Shown: piece by piece, positions 1-7,631 of the stretch
Position numbering within the stretch: the first letter of the stretch is position 1
Layout: the number at the start of each line of letters is the position of its first letter
Source: Rhodococcus triatomae BKS 15-14
GTDB lineage: Bacteria; Actinomycetota; Actinomycetes; Mycobacteriales; Mycobacteriaceae
Direction of reading: 5' to 3'
Length of the DNA stretch: 64,000 nucleotides
Assembly (NCBI GenBank): GCA_000341795.1
Contig: AODO01000073.1
Span: 173,365-237,364 of the forward strand
Program-made: the position numbers and the translations under genes
The notes under the pieces: model-generated
What the model was told of the DNA's origin: nothing
The model's database searches: none
What the model saw: only the letters and a program-made list of their open reading frames with translations

Positions 1-27
1 AACCGTTTAGCGCCTAATGTGTACCAC

Positions 28-1608
28 ATGCGAGTTGCGATCTACGCGAGGATCTCCGCAGACCCCTCCGGAAACGAGCTCGGTGTAGGTCGCCAGCTCG
101 AAGACTGCCGGACGCTCGTCGACCAGCTCAAATGGGAGCCGGTCGACGAGTTTGTCGACAACGACCTGAGCGCATCGAGCGGTGTCGTCCGTCCGGAATA
201 TGAGCGACTCCTCGCTGACGTCGAAGCCGGGGCGGTCGATGCAATCGTCGCCTGGCACCCCGATCGGCTCTACCGGCGAACCTCGGATCTCGAGAGGCTC
301 ATCCTCGTCGCCGAGGCGCACGGGGTCACCTTCCGGACCGTGATGGCCGGAGACATCGACCTCTCGACCGCCTCAGGTCGAATGGTGGCCCGCATGCTCG
401 GAGCTGCGAGCACACACGAGGTCGAGCGAGCGCGGGAGCGGATGGTCCGAGCCCACCTTCAAGCCGCCATGAACGGCAAGTGGCGGCTCCGAAAGAGAGC
501 GTTCGGCTGGACCCTCGGCGGTGTCGAGCTCGTCGAGGAGGAAGCCGAGGCGATCCGCAAGGCCGCCCGGCACGTCCTCACAGGCGGGAGTGTCCGATCC
601 GTCGTCCGTGAATGGAACGAGAGCGGGCTGCAGACAGCCGGGTCGGCGGCGAAGTTCGACGGCACCGCGATTCGCGAGATCCTCACCTCGCCTCGGGTTG
701 CCGGTCTCGCGACGTACAAGGGCCGGATCGTCGGCCCCGGCCAGTGGCCCGCGATTCTCAGCGAGGACGAACACCGGGGGTTGGTGGCCGTCTTCTCCAA
801 CCGCGCGCGACGGAGGTCGAGGACCTACGAGCGCAAACACCAGGGCTCGGGCGTCTACCGGTGCTCGGAGTGCCCGGCGACTGTCCACGTCCACCAGGAC
901 GGCAAGGGGAGGCAGTCCTATCGGTGCTCGGAATCTCCGGGGCACCCGAGCCGTCGAGTCGAGACCCTCGACGCCTACATTGCCGACCTCGTCATCGGGC
1001 GGCTCTCGAAGTCGGGTGTGTTTGACCAACTCTTCGCACCGAGCGTGGTGGTCGACCTGGATGCGTTGCATGCCGAGCGGAGCGGGTTGGAGGAGCGCCT
1101 CAGCGAGCTCACGGGCCTGTACGCCGAGGGCATCCTCGATGCCGAGCAGCTCCGCGAAGGTGCCACCACGATTCGCGAGAAGATCCTGACCGTCGAGCTC
1201 CGGATGGGTGAGTCTCAGATCGAGATCCCCGACTGGCTCCGGTCGGGTACCGCCGAGATCGCCTCCGTCCCTGCCCTCCGCCAGCGCTGGGAGGCCACGT
1301 CGGCGGATCGTCGAGGCAAGATCATCGGCCGACTCCTGGACGTCTCGATCCTGCGGTCGCCGAGCGGTCGGCGGCGGTTCTGCCCTGAGTTCGTCCTCAC
1401 GGAGTGGAAGCTCCCCGAGATCCTCGAGCCGAAGGATGCCGCTGCAGTCGTCTCGTTGCTCGCCCCGGCCTCCGAAGTCGAGGACGACCTCGCCGCCCGA
1501 TTCGCCGAGTCCATGACGAAGACCTGGGAGACGTACACCGAGGCGGCACGGCTGTTGTCAGAGGGTAACGACATCCAGGCGGTCATCGAGAAGTTGGGCA
1601 ACAGCTAG
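28..1608 (+). CDS. int: Large serine integrase (site-specific recombinase)
   Basis: Catalyses phage attP x host attB recombination. The N-terminal resolvase domain opens with the catalytic-serine motif YARIS and carries the family motif WHPDRLYRR near residue 80. A recombinase domain follows, then a zinc-ribbon-like segment (YRCSECPATVHV, then YRCSE) near residues 275-300 and a charged coiled-coil stretch near 345-400. At 526 residues it is normal for a large serine integrase. The start is ATG at 28; GTG at 19 would add three residues. Neither has a visible Shine-Dalgarno, possibly because the upstream DNA was exchanged at attL. Serine integrases usually lie right beside their att site, which fits the window edge being the prophage end. 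Confidence 0.95.
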   Translation: MRVAIYARISADPSGNELGVGRQLEDCRTLVDQLKWEPVDEFVDNDLSASSGVVRPEYERLLADVEAGAVDAIVAWHPDRLYRRTSDLERLILVAEAHGVTFRTVMAGDIDLSTASGRMVARMLGAASTHEVERARERMVRAHLQAAMNGKWRLRKRAFGWTLGGVELVEEEAEAIRKAARHVLTGGSVRSVVREWNESGLQTAGSAAKFDGTAIREILTSPRVAGLATYKGRIVGPGQWPAILSEDEHRGLVAVFSNRARRRSRTYERKHQGSGVYRCSECPATVHVHQDGKGRQSYRCSESPGHPSRRVETLDAYIADLVIGRLSKSGVFDQLFAPSVVVDLDALHAERSGLEERLSELTGLYAEGILDAEQLREGATTIREKILTVELRMGESQIEIPDWLRSGTAEIASVPALRQRWEATSADRRGKIIGRLLDVSILRSPSGRRRFCPEFVLTEWKLPEILEPKDAAAVVSLLAPASEVEDDLAARFAESMTKTWETYTEAARLLSEGNDIQAVIEKLGNS

Positions 1609-1748
1609 ACCCCTCGTCGACCCTCGAAACTCCCGACACCGGGAGGATGGTCCACCCACTGTGGCGATGTCGGCCCCGAGAACGCCTCGTCCTCCGAAAG
1701 TCACACAGTTCCAAGGAATTTGAGACTCTCAACCCGAGCTTGACCCTG

Positions 1749-1841
1749 TGACGTAACGAACACACGTCAATTTCTCGACCCCTTAAGTGTCAAACCCGCT
1801 ACCTAAGGGGTGAAGTTTGACGAATTGTCTAGCCCTAGACA
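1749..1841. promoter_or_regulatory. Cluster of inverted repeats, candidate operator region
   Basis: The 358-bp gap between integrase and the HTH gene contains four dyads in 93 bp. They are TGACGT/ACGTCA (1749-1754 and 1764-1769), CCCCTTA/TAAGGGG (1779-1785 and 1804-1810), interleaved with GTCAAAC/GTTTGAC (1789-1795 and 1815-1821), and the tight palindrome TGTCTAG-CC-CTAGACA (1826-1841). Such density ahead of a DNA-binding protein gene is what operator arrays look like. The binding protein is unknown; the 1967 product and the right-end regulator (37039-37749) are candidates. Confidence 0.5.
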
Positions 1842-1873
1842 GTGTTTCGACGCCCTGACCTGCCCAGTTTCCC

Positions 1874-1902
1874 TTTACACGAAATGTGCCGGAATGTAAC
1901 TT
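1874..1902 (+). promoter_or_regulatory. Candidate promoter for the excisionase-like gene
   Basis: TTTACA at 1874-1879 and TAACTT at 1897-1902 are separated by 17 bp. This would give a leader of roughly 58 nt before the ATG at 1967. The match is by eye to a sigma-70-type consensus and the -10 element is imperfect. The neighbouring palindromes just upstream support a regulated promoter here. Confidence 0.35.
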
Positions 1903-1966
1903 CGATCCCGTCAGCGCGGCACAGGGTAAGTGCCGCAGATTATTTCACGGTTAAGGAGAAATTCGA

Positions 1967-2410
1967 ATGTCCCAGGAAATCACCCAGGAGTACATCTCGG
2001 TATCCGGTGCGGCCAAGCGCTTCGGCTGCAGCACCACCGCCGTCCGCCAGTGGATCGCAGACGGTCGAGTCGAGGCCATCAGGCTCGGACCGAAGACCAT
2101 CCGGATCTTGATCTCGTCCCTCGATGACCTCATCACCGAGGTCCTGGATTCGCCCACACCAAACCTCGCGAAGCACATTCCGAATCGCGCCCGACGACTC
2201 GCACAGAGCCACGGCCTCGTCCTCACCCTAGACATCGGCGTGTTCGGGCTTCACATCTGCGACTTGCACGGCGCGGATTGCAGGGCACGAAAGGTCACAG
2301 ACGTCGACGCTCAGCATGGGGAGCATCACGAGCTCGTTTTCGCCTCTCAGGATATTGAGCGGGTTATCGCCTACCTCGACAACCCATTTGGGCCCGAACA
2401 GGCCGCCTAA
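1967..2410 (+). CDS. Excisionase-like helix-turn-helix DNA-binding protein
   Basis: A 147-residue protein. Residues about 9-55 form a MerR/excisionase-type winged HTH (YISVSGAAKRFGCSTTAVRQ, then WIADGRVEAIRL), a family used for phage excisionases and early regulators. The C-terminal 90 residues are unrecognised and contain Cys and His residues (ICDLHGADC). The start has a strong AAGGAG at 1953-1958. It lies between integrase and the replication gene behind a palindrome-rich control region. It could be the recombination directionality factor for the serine integrase or a lytic-switch regulator; the sequence does not distinguish these. Confidence 0.75.
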   Translation: MSQEITQEYISVSGAAKRFGCSTTAVRQWIADGRVEAIRLGPKTIRILISSLDDLITEVLDSPTPNLAKHIPNRARRLAQSHGLVLTLDIGVFGLHICDLHGADCRARKVTDVDAQHGEHHELVFASQDIERVIAYLDNPFGPEQAA

Positions 2411-2484
2411 CCTCCCCACCCCAACGATTCACACTCCGACGATCCCCGTCGCGAGATCACTCTCAAACACTCTCAGAGGCAATA

Positions 2485-4308
2485 ATGAACGACTGCAACG
2501 TATCCGCACCCGGCAACGGCGACGCCCCACTCGGCCCCGCCGCCCACAATGTCCTCGAGCGCCTCCGCTCCCTCGGGATCCCCCTCTCCGGCGACGGACT
2601 GACGAGCGAATGCCCAGCCACCGCCCACAGCGGCTCCGAAGGTGCCGAGCTTTGGATCCACCCCAACGCGAACGGTGTCGTCCTCGAATGCGCGGACGGA
2701 TGCTTCACCGACGACATCCTCGACGCGCTCGAGATCGTCGCCGAGGGTCTCGCTGACAGCTATTGGGAGCGGCAGCAGACCGCACGACGCAACGAGTGGC
2801 CGAGCCCGAACGAGCCGCACAAGGTCGCTCTCCGGATGCTCGCCAGGCTCTCGTACCAGGGCACGCCCACCCTGCGGTATTGGCGAGGCTCCTGGATGCT
2901 CTGGGAAGGCGTGAAGTACCGGGAGGCCGAGCCGACCGAACTCCGCCGTCACATCTACCAAACCCTCACGGACGCCGTCTACCTCAAGGTGGACGCGAAG
3001 GGGAACACCTCGCGGCCGAGGTGGGGTCCAGGAAAGACCAAGGTGTCGAACGTCCTCGATGCGATGGAGTCCGAGACCTTCCTCAATCCCTCGGTCGGAT
3101 CGCCGAGTTGGTGCGGCGGGTCCGGCGTCTTCACCGCAGCCTCGACCTCGATCATCTGCGCGAACGGGATCCTCAACATCGAGGACAAGACGTTGACGCC
3201 ACACACTCCGCGTCTGTTCTCCCAGATCTCGGTGCCGTTCGACTACGACCCCGCCTCCCCGGAGCCTGTCGAGTGGTTGCGGTTCCTCGGGAACATCTTC
3301 GAGCACGACCCCGACGCGATCCACACACTCCAGGAGTACATCGGCTACATCCTCAGCGGCCGAACGGATCTCCAGAAGGGCTTGCTCCTGGTCGGCCCGA
3401 AGCGTGCGGGCAAGGGCACGATCTTCCGAGTCCTGACGACGCTCCTCGGCGGCGAGGAGAACGTGGCCTCGACGGTGCTCGCCAAGCTCGCCAACAACTT
3501 CGGCCTCGAATCCCTCATCGGCAAGCCGCTCGCGATCATCCCGGACGCCACCCTGGACGATAAGAACCGCGACATGGATCAGATCGTCGAGCGGCTCAAG
3601 TCGATGATCGGCGAGGACACCGTCGAGATCCCGAGGAAGTACAAGACGGACTGGGTAGGCAAGCTCGGCGCACGCTGGATCATCGGCGCGAACGCCCTGC
3701 CCTACCTCGCGGACGCCTCCTCGGCGGTCTCCTCCCGGTTCGTGGTCCTGGAACTCGTGAAGAGCTTCTACAACCAAGAGGACTACACGCTCGGTGACAA
3801 GCTCGCCGCCGAGATGAGCGGGATTCTGAACTGGGCACTCGAGGGTCTCGATCGACTGAATCGAACCGGTAGGTTGACGACCAGCTCGCTGTCGCAGGAG
3901 CGCACCCGAGACATGGAGGACCTGTCCTCGCCGGTGTCGGTGTTCGTCCGGGAGATGTGCGACCTCGACCCCGAGGCGAAGACCGGCAAACAACAGCTCT
4001 TCGACCTCTGGGAGATCTGGCGACGCGGAGAAGGCTTCGACCGGATCAACGCCACGGTGTTCGGGCGCAACCTCAAATCCGCCGTGGCGAGCATCGGCAA
4101 CTCGGCCAAGATCCCGCACCCCACCGACCCGAACAAGCGGCTCAACGCCTTCTCCGGCATCAAGCCGAAGGAGGACGCCGGGGAGCGTGCGAGTCGGGTG
4201 AGCTTCGGAGACGCCAACTTCTGGCGGGTGATGGCCGAACAAGCTGAGCCGGTGAGCCGTGAGGACTACTTCGCAGCGGACTACCCCTTCGAGGACCCTG
4301 AGAAGTAG
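2485..4308 (+). CDS. Phage D5/P4-type DNA primase-helicase
   Basis: A 607-residue replication protein. Near the N-terminus, C43, H48, C69 and C73 (CPATAH and CADGC) look like a primase zinc finger. A D5_N-type region around residues 220-260 (CANGILNIEDKTLTPH) precedes an SF3 helicase with Walker A GPKRAGKGT (residues 304-312) and a Walker B-like AIIPDATLDD near 350. Residues 104-220 show no primase catalytic motif that I recognise. Proteins of this class bind the phage origin and unwind DNA as hexamers. The candidate origin lies immediately downstream (4317-4631), an arrangement known from phage P4-like replicons. Confidence 0.9.
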   Translation: MNDCNVSAPGNGDAPLGPAAHNVLERLRSLGIPLSGDGLTSECPATAHSGSEGAELWIHPNANGVVLECADGCFTDDILDALEIVAEGLADSYWERQQTARRNEWPSPNEPHKVALRMLARLSYQGTPTLRYWRGSWMLWEGVKYREAEPTELRRHIYQTLTDAVYLKVDAKGNTSRPRWGPGKTKVSNVLDAMESETFLNPSVGSPSWCGGSGVFTAASTSIICANGILNIEDKTLTPHTPRLFSQISVPFDYDPASPEPVEWLRFLGNIFEHDPDAIHTLQEYIGYILSGRTDLQKGLLLVGPKRAGKGTIFRVLTTLLGGEENVASTVLAKLANNFGLESLIGKPLAIIPDATLDDKNRDMDQIVERLKSMIGEDTVEIPRKYKTDWVGKLGARWIIGANALPYLADASSAVSSRFVVLELVKSFYNQEDYTLGDKLAAEMSGILNWALEGLDRLNRTGRLTTSSLSQERTRDMEDLSSPVSVFVREMCDLDPEAKTGKQQLFDLWEIWRRGEGFDRINATVFGRNLKSAVASIGNSAKIPHPTDPNKRLNAFSGIKPKEDAGERASRVSFGDANFWRVMAEQAEPVSREDYFAADYPFEDPEK

Positions 4309-4316
4309 CAGCGACC

Positions 4317-4382
4317 GGGTGTCCTAGTAGGTGCCGCCTGTCCCAGCCCGCCAACCCATCTGGGACAGGATCTAGGACACCC
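4317..4382. repeat. Nested inverted repeat (cruciform) just after the primase-helicase
   Basis: Outer arms GGGTGTCCTAG (4317-4327) and CTAGGACACCC (4372-4382) are perfect 11-bp inverted repeats. Inside them CCTGTCCCAG (4337-4346) and CTGGGACAGG (4360-4369) are a second perfect 10-bp pair. No T-tract follows, so an intrinsic terminator is unlikely. The outer arms contain two copies of the TAGGACA heptamer that recurs through the next 250 bp, and the inner arms carry the variant TGGGACA. This points to protein binding and a role in initiation. Confidence 0.7.
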
Positions 4383-4631
4383 AAACCCGCTGGTCACCCC
4401 CTCTTTTTCTCTCTCTTGTCCTACTTTCCTAGATAAATACCAGAAAGAGGTAAAGATAGAGAAGAAGAGGGTATAGGAGGATATACAGAGAGAGTATGTA
4501 TACCCACTCAAATCTGAGCCAGTTTTTCGCAGAAGTAGGACAGGACCTCGAGACGGCCCGGAATCCGCCTTTGACCTGCGGCGATTCTTGACAGGCCCGG
4601 AAAATCAAACTAGGACACGCAACTAGGACAC
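4317..4631. other. ori: Candidate phage replication origin with TAGGACA iterons
   Basis: Six exact TAGGACA heptamers, in both orientations, lie at 4320-4326, 4373-4379, 4417-4423, 4536-4542, 4611-4617 and 4624-4630. Four extend to CTAGGACAC. Chance expectation for any given heptamer here is about 0.04. Between the repeat groups, 4401-4510 is strikingly AT- and purine-rich for this genome, as expected of an unwinding element. The position directly behind a primase-helicase gene, the cruciform and the absence of a credible ORF together support an origin. Function is inferred. Confidence 0.6.
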
Positions 4632-4717
4632 GGAGATCGGGATGCCGGACACGGCGAATCCTCCCGGCACTGCCTGACCGGTGAGACGGAGAAGGCCTCG
4701 GGGACGTATGTGGCACC

Positions 4718-4844
4718 CCCGAGACCTCCCCGGTGATCGGGAGCGAAGCTACCGCCCCCGAGCCTCCTGGTGGATCGAGCGGGAGTACACCCCACTCGAG
4801 CACCTCGGTGGCCGAAGGCGAAGGCACCGCCCTCGGACACCGGA
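4718..4844. repeat. Degenerate 37-39 bp tandem repeat, three and a half copies
   Basis: Units begin at 4718, 4757, 4795 and 4832 (the last is partial). Each follows the pattern CCCGAG-CCTC-GGTG-CG-GCGAAG-ACCGCC with scattered changes. The period is not a multiple of three, so the repeat is unlikely to be maintained as protein. Copies abut without spacers, so it is not a CRISPR. It lies next to the putative origin and may be an accessory binding array or a structured RNA. Confidence 0.5.
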
Positions 4845-4917
4845 GAGCCGTGCCCGGTTACGACGGGCGCAGTTCTCGCCGAGATCGTACGACAGCCGGG
4901 TGACACGGTTTCATCGC

Positions 4918-5003
4918 ACATATTGCGGAATATGTAAAAGTTTCTCCGAATGCTCGAAATGGGCACGGTTTTACTTGTCCGCTTTCTTCGCGATTGGGAG
5001 AAT
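4918..5003 (+). promoter_or_regulatory. Candidate early promoter with palindromic operator
   Basis: A perfect dyad ACATATT-GCGG-AATATGT lies at 4918-4935 in a locally AT-rich stretch. Downstream, TTGTCC (4975-4980) and GAGAAT (4998-5003) are spaced 17 bp and could be -35/-10 elements, about 80 bp before the ATG at 5085. This would start the 5085-6279 early operon. The rest of 4844-5084 shows no credible gene. Confidence 0.35.
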
Positions 5004-5084
5004 GGTATTCAACAGCCGAACGCCACATAGACGATTTATCCCAGGCCGTCGGCTCCCCATTCAGATCTTTTCAAGGAGAAACAC

Positions 5085-5702
5085 ATGGCTACGGAGCCAT
5101 CCCCCAACGAATTCGAGGACAACCTCCTCGCCGCACTCAAGAAGTTCATCGAGGACATTACCGAAGCCGTCTCGACGGCTTCCGACATCACCCGCACTCT
5201 CCACCCGGTCCCGGCAGACGAGCCCTCGGTGGAAGAGGTGGACGCAGCGGCGTTGCCGGAGGACGAGCCCGCGCCCCTCATCGAGACCCCCCAGGTCTTC
5301 GTCAGAGGTGGAGGTGGAGGTGGTGGTGGAGGTGCGGGAGCCGAGACGCCAAGGGACAACCCGGGTCTCATCCGGGCGGTGGAGGCCCTCGGACAGCTGA
5401 GTGGTCGATTCTGGTTGATCGAGCCTCTCTCCGGATCCGATGAGGGTGTCGAGTACGTCGACACGGTCATCCGGCACTGGGCGGACGGTCAGGTGCGCAT
5501 CCTCCGACGTAAGCCGGAAACCGTCGCCGACAGCCTCGAGGCCCTCGGCGTCCTGAACAAGGTTGACGGTCACTTCGCCGCCCTCGAGTCTGCGATCGAG
5601 GAGATCGCCAGCGTGCCCGACCGGATCCACGCCCGGAACGCTCTGCGGGCAGTTCGCCGGACGATCGAGAAGGCCAGCGGCACAGAGGACGGTGCGGCAT
5701 GA
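5085..5702 (+). CDS. Early phage protein of unknown function with polyglycine linker
   Basis: 205 residues, acidic, not recognised. Residues about 1-65 form a helical acidic N-terminal part. A run of nine glycines follows (VFVRGGGGGGGGGAG), then a helical C-terminal domain containing LSGRFWLIEPLSG and a region rich in Asp, Glu and Arg. The polyglycine looks like a flexible linker between two domains. The start has a strong AAGGAG about 9 bases upstream. It is the first gene of a three-gene operon whose members overlap by 4 bp, and its last codons carry the Shine-Dalgarno for the next gene. Confidence 0.75.
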   Translation: MATEPSPNEFEDNLLAALKKFIEDITEAVSTASDITRTLHPVPADEPSVEEVDAAALPEDEPAPLIETPQVFVRGGGGGGGGGAGAETPRDNPGLIRAVEALGQLSGRFWLIEPLSGSDEGVEYVDTVIRHWADGQVRILRRKPETVADSLEALGVLNKVDGHFAALESAIEEIASVPDRIHARNALRAVRRTIEKASGTEDGAA

Positions 5703-6088
5703 GCGAGGCGAGGAAGATCCAGAAAAAGCGCCTCCTCTATGTCGCGTACCTGCCCATCGTTCCCGAGATGCAGGGTGCCGACGCCGAGGACTTCCTCGAC
5801 GCCACCGAGTTCGTTCCGGACGACACCCCCACGGATCTCGCCCTCAAGGCGTACGGATGGGCGAGGAAGCTCGTACGGGCAACCGACTTCGGAGATCCCG
5901 AAGCGGTGGAGGCGCTCAACGCCCTCGGTCTCGGTGACGCTGGCATCCAGGACCGACTCCTTACCGGTGGTGACGCTGGCAAGGAAGCCCTCGGCGAATT
6001 GGTCTCCGCCCTACTCGCCATCGAGGACCCCGCCGAGCAGGCCGAAACAGCGGTGGCCCTCTTCGGCACAGAGGATGGTGCGGCGTGA
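5699..6088 (+). CDS. Early phage protein of unknown function
   Basis: 129 residues; ATGA overlap with the upstream gene indicates translational coupling. A basic N-terminus (MSEARKIQKKRLL) leads into YVAYLPIVPEM, then mostly acidic helical sequence. The octapeptide AYLPIVPE also occurs at the N-terminus of the tape measure protein encoded at 19823, which is unexplained. The C-terminus GTEDGAA matches that of the preceding product because both gene ends embed the same ribosome-binding segment. No family is recognised. Confidence 0.72.
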   Translation: MSEARKIQKKRLLYVAYLPIVPEMQGADAEDFLDATEFVPDDTPTDLALKAYGWARKLVRATDFGDPEAVEALNALGLGDAGIQDRLLTGGDAGKEALGELVSALLAIEDPAEQAETAVALFGTEDGAA

Positions 6089-6279
6089 ATGACGGTGTGG
6101 TCGACCTCCGCGTCGGATCCGAGACCCTGGGCAACTTCGTCATCACGACGCTGTTCGCCGACGAGGATGGTCCGGAGGCCGTGAAGTCGATGATCGACGA
6201 GATCCTGGCTCACCTGAGCGAGACGATCTGGTGCCGTTACGAGGAGTTCCAGAGGGCGGAGGGTGAAGACGCCGCCTGA
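6085..6279 (+). CDS. Small acidic early phage protein
   Basis: 64 residues from a GTG start that overlaps the preceding stop by 4 bp (GTGA). The sequence is acidic and helical (EAVKSMIDEILAHLSETIWC) with no recognised domain. A Shine-Dalgarno-like GAGGA lies in the end of the upstream gene. It is the last gene of the 5085-6279 operon and is followed 13 bp later by an intrinsic terminator. Confidence 0.7.
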   Translation: MNDGVVDLRVGSETLGNFVITTLFADEDGPEAVKSMIDEILAHLSETIWCRYEEFQRAEGEDAA

Positions 6280-6292
6280 GTAGTCGAGAAGG

Positions 6293-6331
6293 CCCCGTTA
6301 TTGCCGAATTACCGGCAGTAACGGGGTCTTT
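6293..6331 (+). terminator. Rho-independent terminator closing the first early operon
   Basis: CCCCGTTATTGCCG (6293-6306) pairs with CGGCAGTAACGGGG (6313-6326) as a 14-bp stem with one G-U pair and a 6-nt loop. TCTTTCT follows. It sits 13 bp after the stop of the 64-residue gene. Confidence 0.88.
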
Positions 6332-6348
6332 CTGCATTTCCCGAATTG

Positions 6349-6360
6349 GTTTCCGGAAAC
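6349..6360. promoter_or_regulatory. Perfect 12-bp palindrome ahead of the second early operon
   Basis: GTTTCCGGAAAC at 6349-6360 is a perfect palindrome between the terminator at 6331 and the gene starting at 6460. A second short dyad CCATT/AATGG follows near 6388-6404. The 128-bp gap must contain the promoter for the 6460-8526 gene run. I could not choose a convincing -35/-10 pair. Confidence 0.3.
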
Positions 6361-6459
6361 GTTCACTTTTATTCGCCCCTAAGCTCGCCATTCTCCAAAA
6401 TGGACTCATGACCAAAGCGGTCCCGCGGGCGAGCCCCGCCAGGAGAATTAGGTAGAACA

Positions 6460-6792
6460 ATGGCAATTCAAGAGTGTGACGATCCGATGCGTCTCTTCAC
6501 AGGGCAGTGTGACCACGGAGCGGATGAGCACCGCAGCACCGCGGGCTATCTGCAGTGTGTCGGCCTGGACTGGGTCCGAGACAGCGAGAGCTCCGAAATG
6601 GAGTTCGTGGAATTCCACCAAGCGGGTGTGTATTGGTGCGGAGCGGCATTTAGCCTCTTCCCCTTCGAGAGTGAGGCACGTCGAGCGCTTCGCGTGAAGA
6701 AGTACATGTGCCCAGCCGGTACGGAATGCCTCGGCCAGCATGAGCTCGCCGACTTCGGAGGTCTGTATTCGGCATCGGGGAGCCAGCGATGA
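6460..6792 (+). CDS. Early phage protein, unknown, cysteine/histidine-containing
   Basis: 110 residues, not recognised. It contains scattered Cys and His residues (GQCDHGADEH, WCGAAFSLFPF, CPAGTECLGQH) that could bind metal, although no classical zinc-finger spacing is evident. The start is ATG at 6460 with AGGAGAA about 20 bases upstream, a rather long spacing. The stop overlaps the next start by 4 bp. It is the first gene of a tightly packed run. Confidence 0.65.
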   Translation: MAIQECDDPMRLFTGQCDHGADEHRSTAGYLQCVGLDWVRDSESSEMEFVEFHQAGVYWCGAAFSLFPFESEARRALRVKKYMCPAGTECLGQHELADFGGLYSASGSQR

Positions 6793-7100
6793 TCCGGAAT
6801 GGAGAACGGCTCACCGCGGCTCGAGATATGGAGGCGATTCCGGTCGTCGGCCGATGCAACTGCAACCGCCGTCATCCGAGCTACATCGAGTTTGCTCGAT
6901 GCGCCTTCCCAGGCGTCCAGTGGACGAGCTCGTCGGCCGGAGAGTTCGCGATTGTCGTTCGTTGCGGAGACCAGGCCGTAGGGACCCTCTACAGGAGTCT
7001 GCGGGAAGCCACTCGACGGTTCGACCAGATCGAGGGTTTGGGGTGCTTCCACCGGGACGGTTGCACCGGTCGTCACTCACTCGTGGCGGTGTTGCCGTAA
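6789..7100 (+). CDS. Early phage protein, unknown
   Basis: 103 residues starting at an ATG that overlaps the upstream stop by 4 bp. It has Cys-rich ends (GRCNCNRRHPSY, CFHRDGCTGRH) and a central mixed alpha/beta region. The paired Cys/His groups suggest a possible metal-binding fold. No family is recognised. The stop TAA shares its last base with the next ATG. Confidence 0.65.
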   Translation: MIRNGERLTAARDMEAIPVVGRCNCNRRHPSYIEFARCAFPGVQWTSSSAGEFAIVVRCGDQAVGTLYRSLREATRRFDQIEGLGCFHRDGCTGRHSLVAVLP

Positions 7101-7378
7101 TGGCCTCCTCCAACGGGTGGACAGCCGGGGTGGTGCACCTCGGCCCTCCGAACCGCCAGAGATTCGATGCACCACAACACTTCGTGGAGATGACCCGGAT
7201 CGAGCGAAGTACTCACGCAGACCATTACGTGGACGCTGAAACGGCCATCCAGGACCGAATCCGACGCCTGGACGAGTCAGGGCAGTCGTACGAACGTGAC
7301 GGCCTGACGCTTCGGTTCCGGAATGGATCGACCGATGTCGAAATGACGTATCGGAACCCCGGGGCTCCCGATGACTAG
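7100..7378 (+). CDS. Early phage protein, unknown
   Basis: 92 residues. ATG at 7100 overlaps the preceding TAA by one base, the arrangement expected for coupled translation, so this start is preferred to the far-upstream in-frame ATGs that overlap the previous gene. Composition is hydrophilic (THADHYVDAETAIQDRIRRL) with no recognised motif. The end overlaps the next gene by 8 bp. Confidence 0.6.
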   Translation: MASSNGWTAGVVHLGPPNRQRFDAPQHFVEMTRIERSTHADHYVDAETAIQDRIRRLDESGQSYERDGLTLRFRNGSTDVEMTYRNPGAPDD

Positions 7379-7631
7379 AGCAACTCCGGAAGAGGTCGAG
7401 GCGATCATCGAATGCCTCGGCACGCTCCTCTACTCGACAGGACCGAGAGAGTTCCGTATTGCGGGGCTCCTCGGCGAGATTCAGCAGGGCCTCGAGCTAC
7501 GGAGGCAGACCCAGAGACGGCTCGATCTCCTCGAGATCGCCGTTGCCGACCTGGCCCACCCGAAACCACCCGAAGACCTCGAGGTGCTCGACGCCGAGGT
7601 TGTGGCTGTCGAGTACGAGGACACGCAGTGA
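7371..7631 (+). CDS. Small early phage protein, unknown
   Basis: 86 residues, predicted mostly helical (LRRQTQRRLDLLEIAVADL) with an acidic tail (LEVLDAEVVAVEYEDTQ). It overlaps the gene before it by 8 bp and the one after it by 4 bp. No domain is recognised. Confidence 0.6.
   Translation: MTRATPEEVEAIIECLGTLLYSTGPREFRIAGLLGEIQQGLELRRQTQRRLDLLEIAVADLAHPKPPEDLEVLDAEVVAVEYEDTQ

Noticed and set aside
1..18. attL core sequence
   Set aside because: Only 18-27 bases precede integrase, and no convincing identity with 37857-37901 could be found by eye, so no core is proposed.
2473..4242. 589-codon open frame on the minus strand over the primase-helicase gene
   Set aside because: It is an antisense shadow of a high-GC gene. 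The plus-strand frame has zinc-finger, Walker and helicase motifs, and the minus-strand translation shows no recognisable fold.
4610..4966. 118-codon minus-strand ORF in the origin gap
   Set aside because: It is built on the 38-bp tandem repeats, whose period is out of frame, and it has no ribosome site. It is better explained as non-coding DNA.
4681..5400. 239-codon plus-strand ORF spanning the origin gap and the 5085 gene
   Set aside because: Arg/Ser/Pro-rich shadow translation overlapping the well-supported 5085 gene in another frame.
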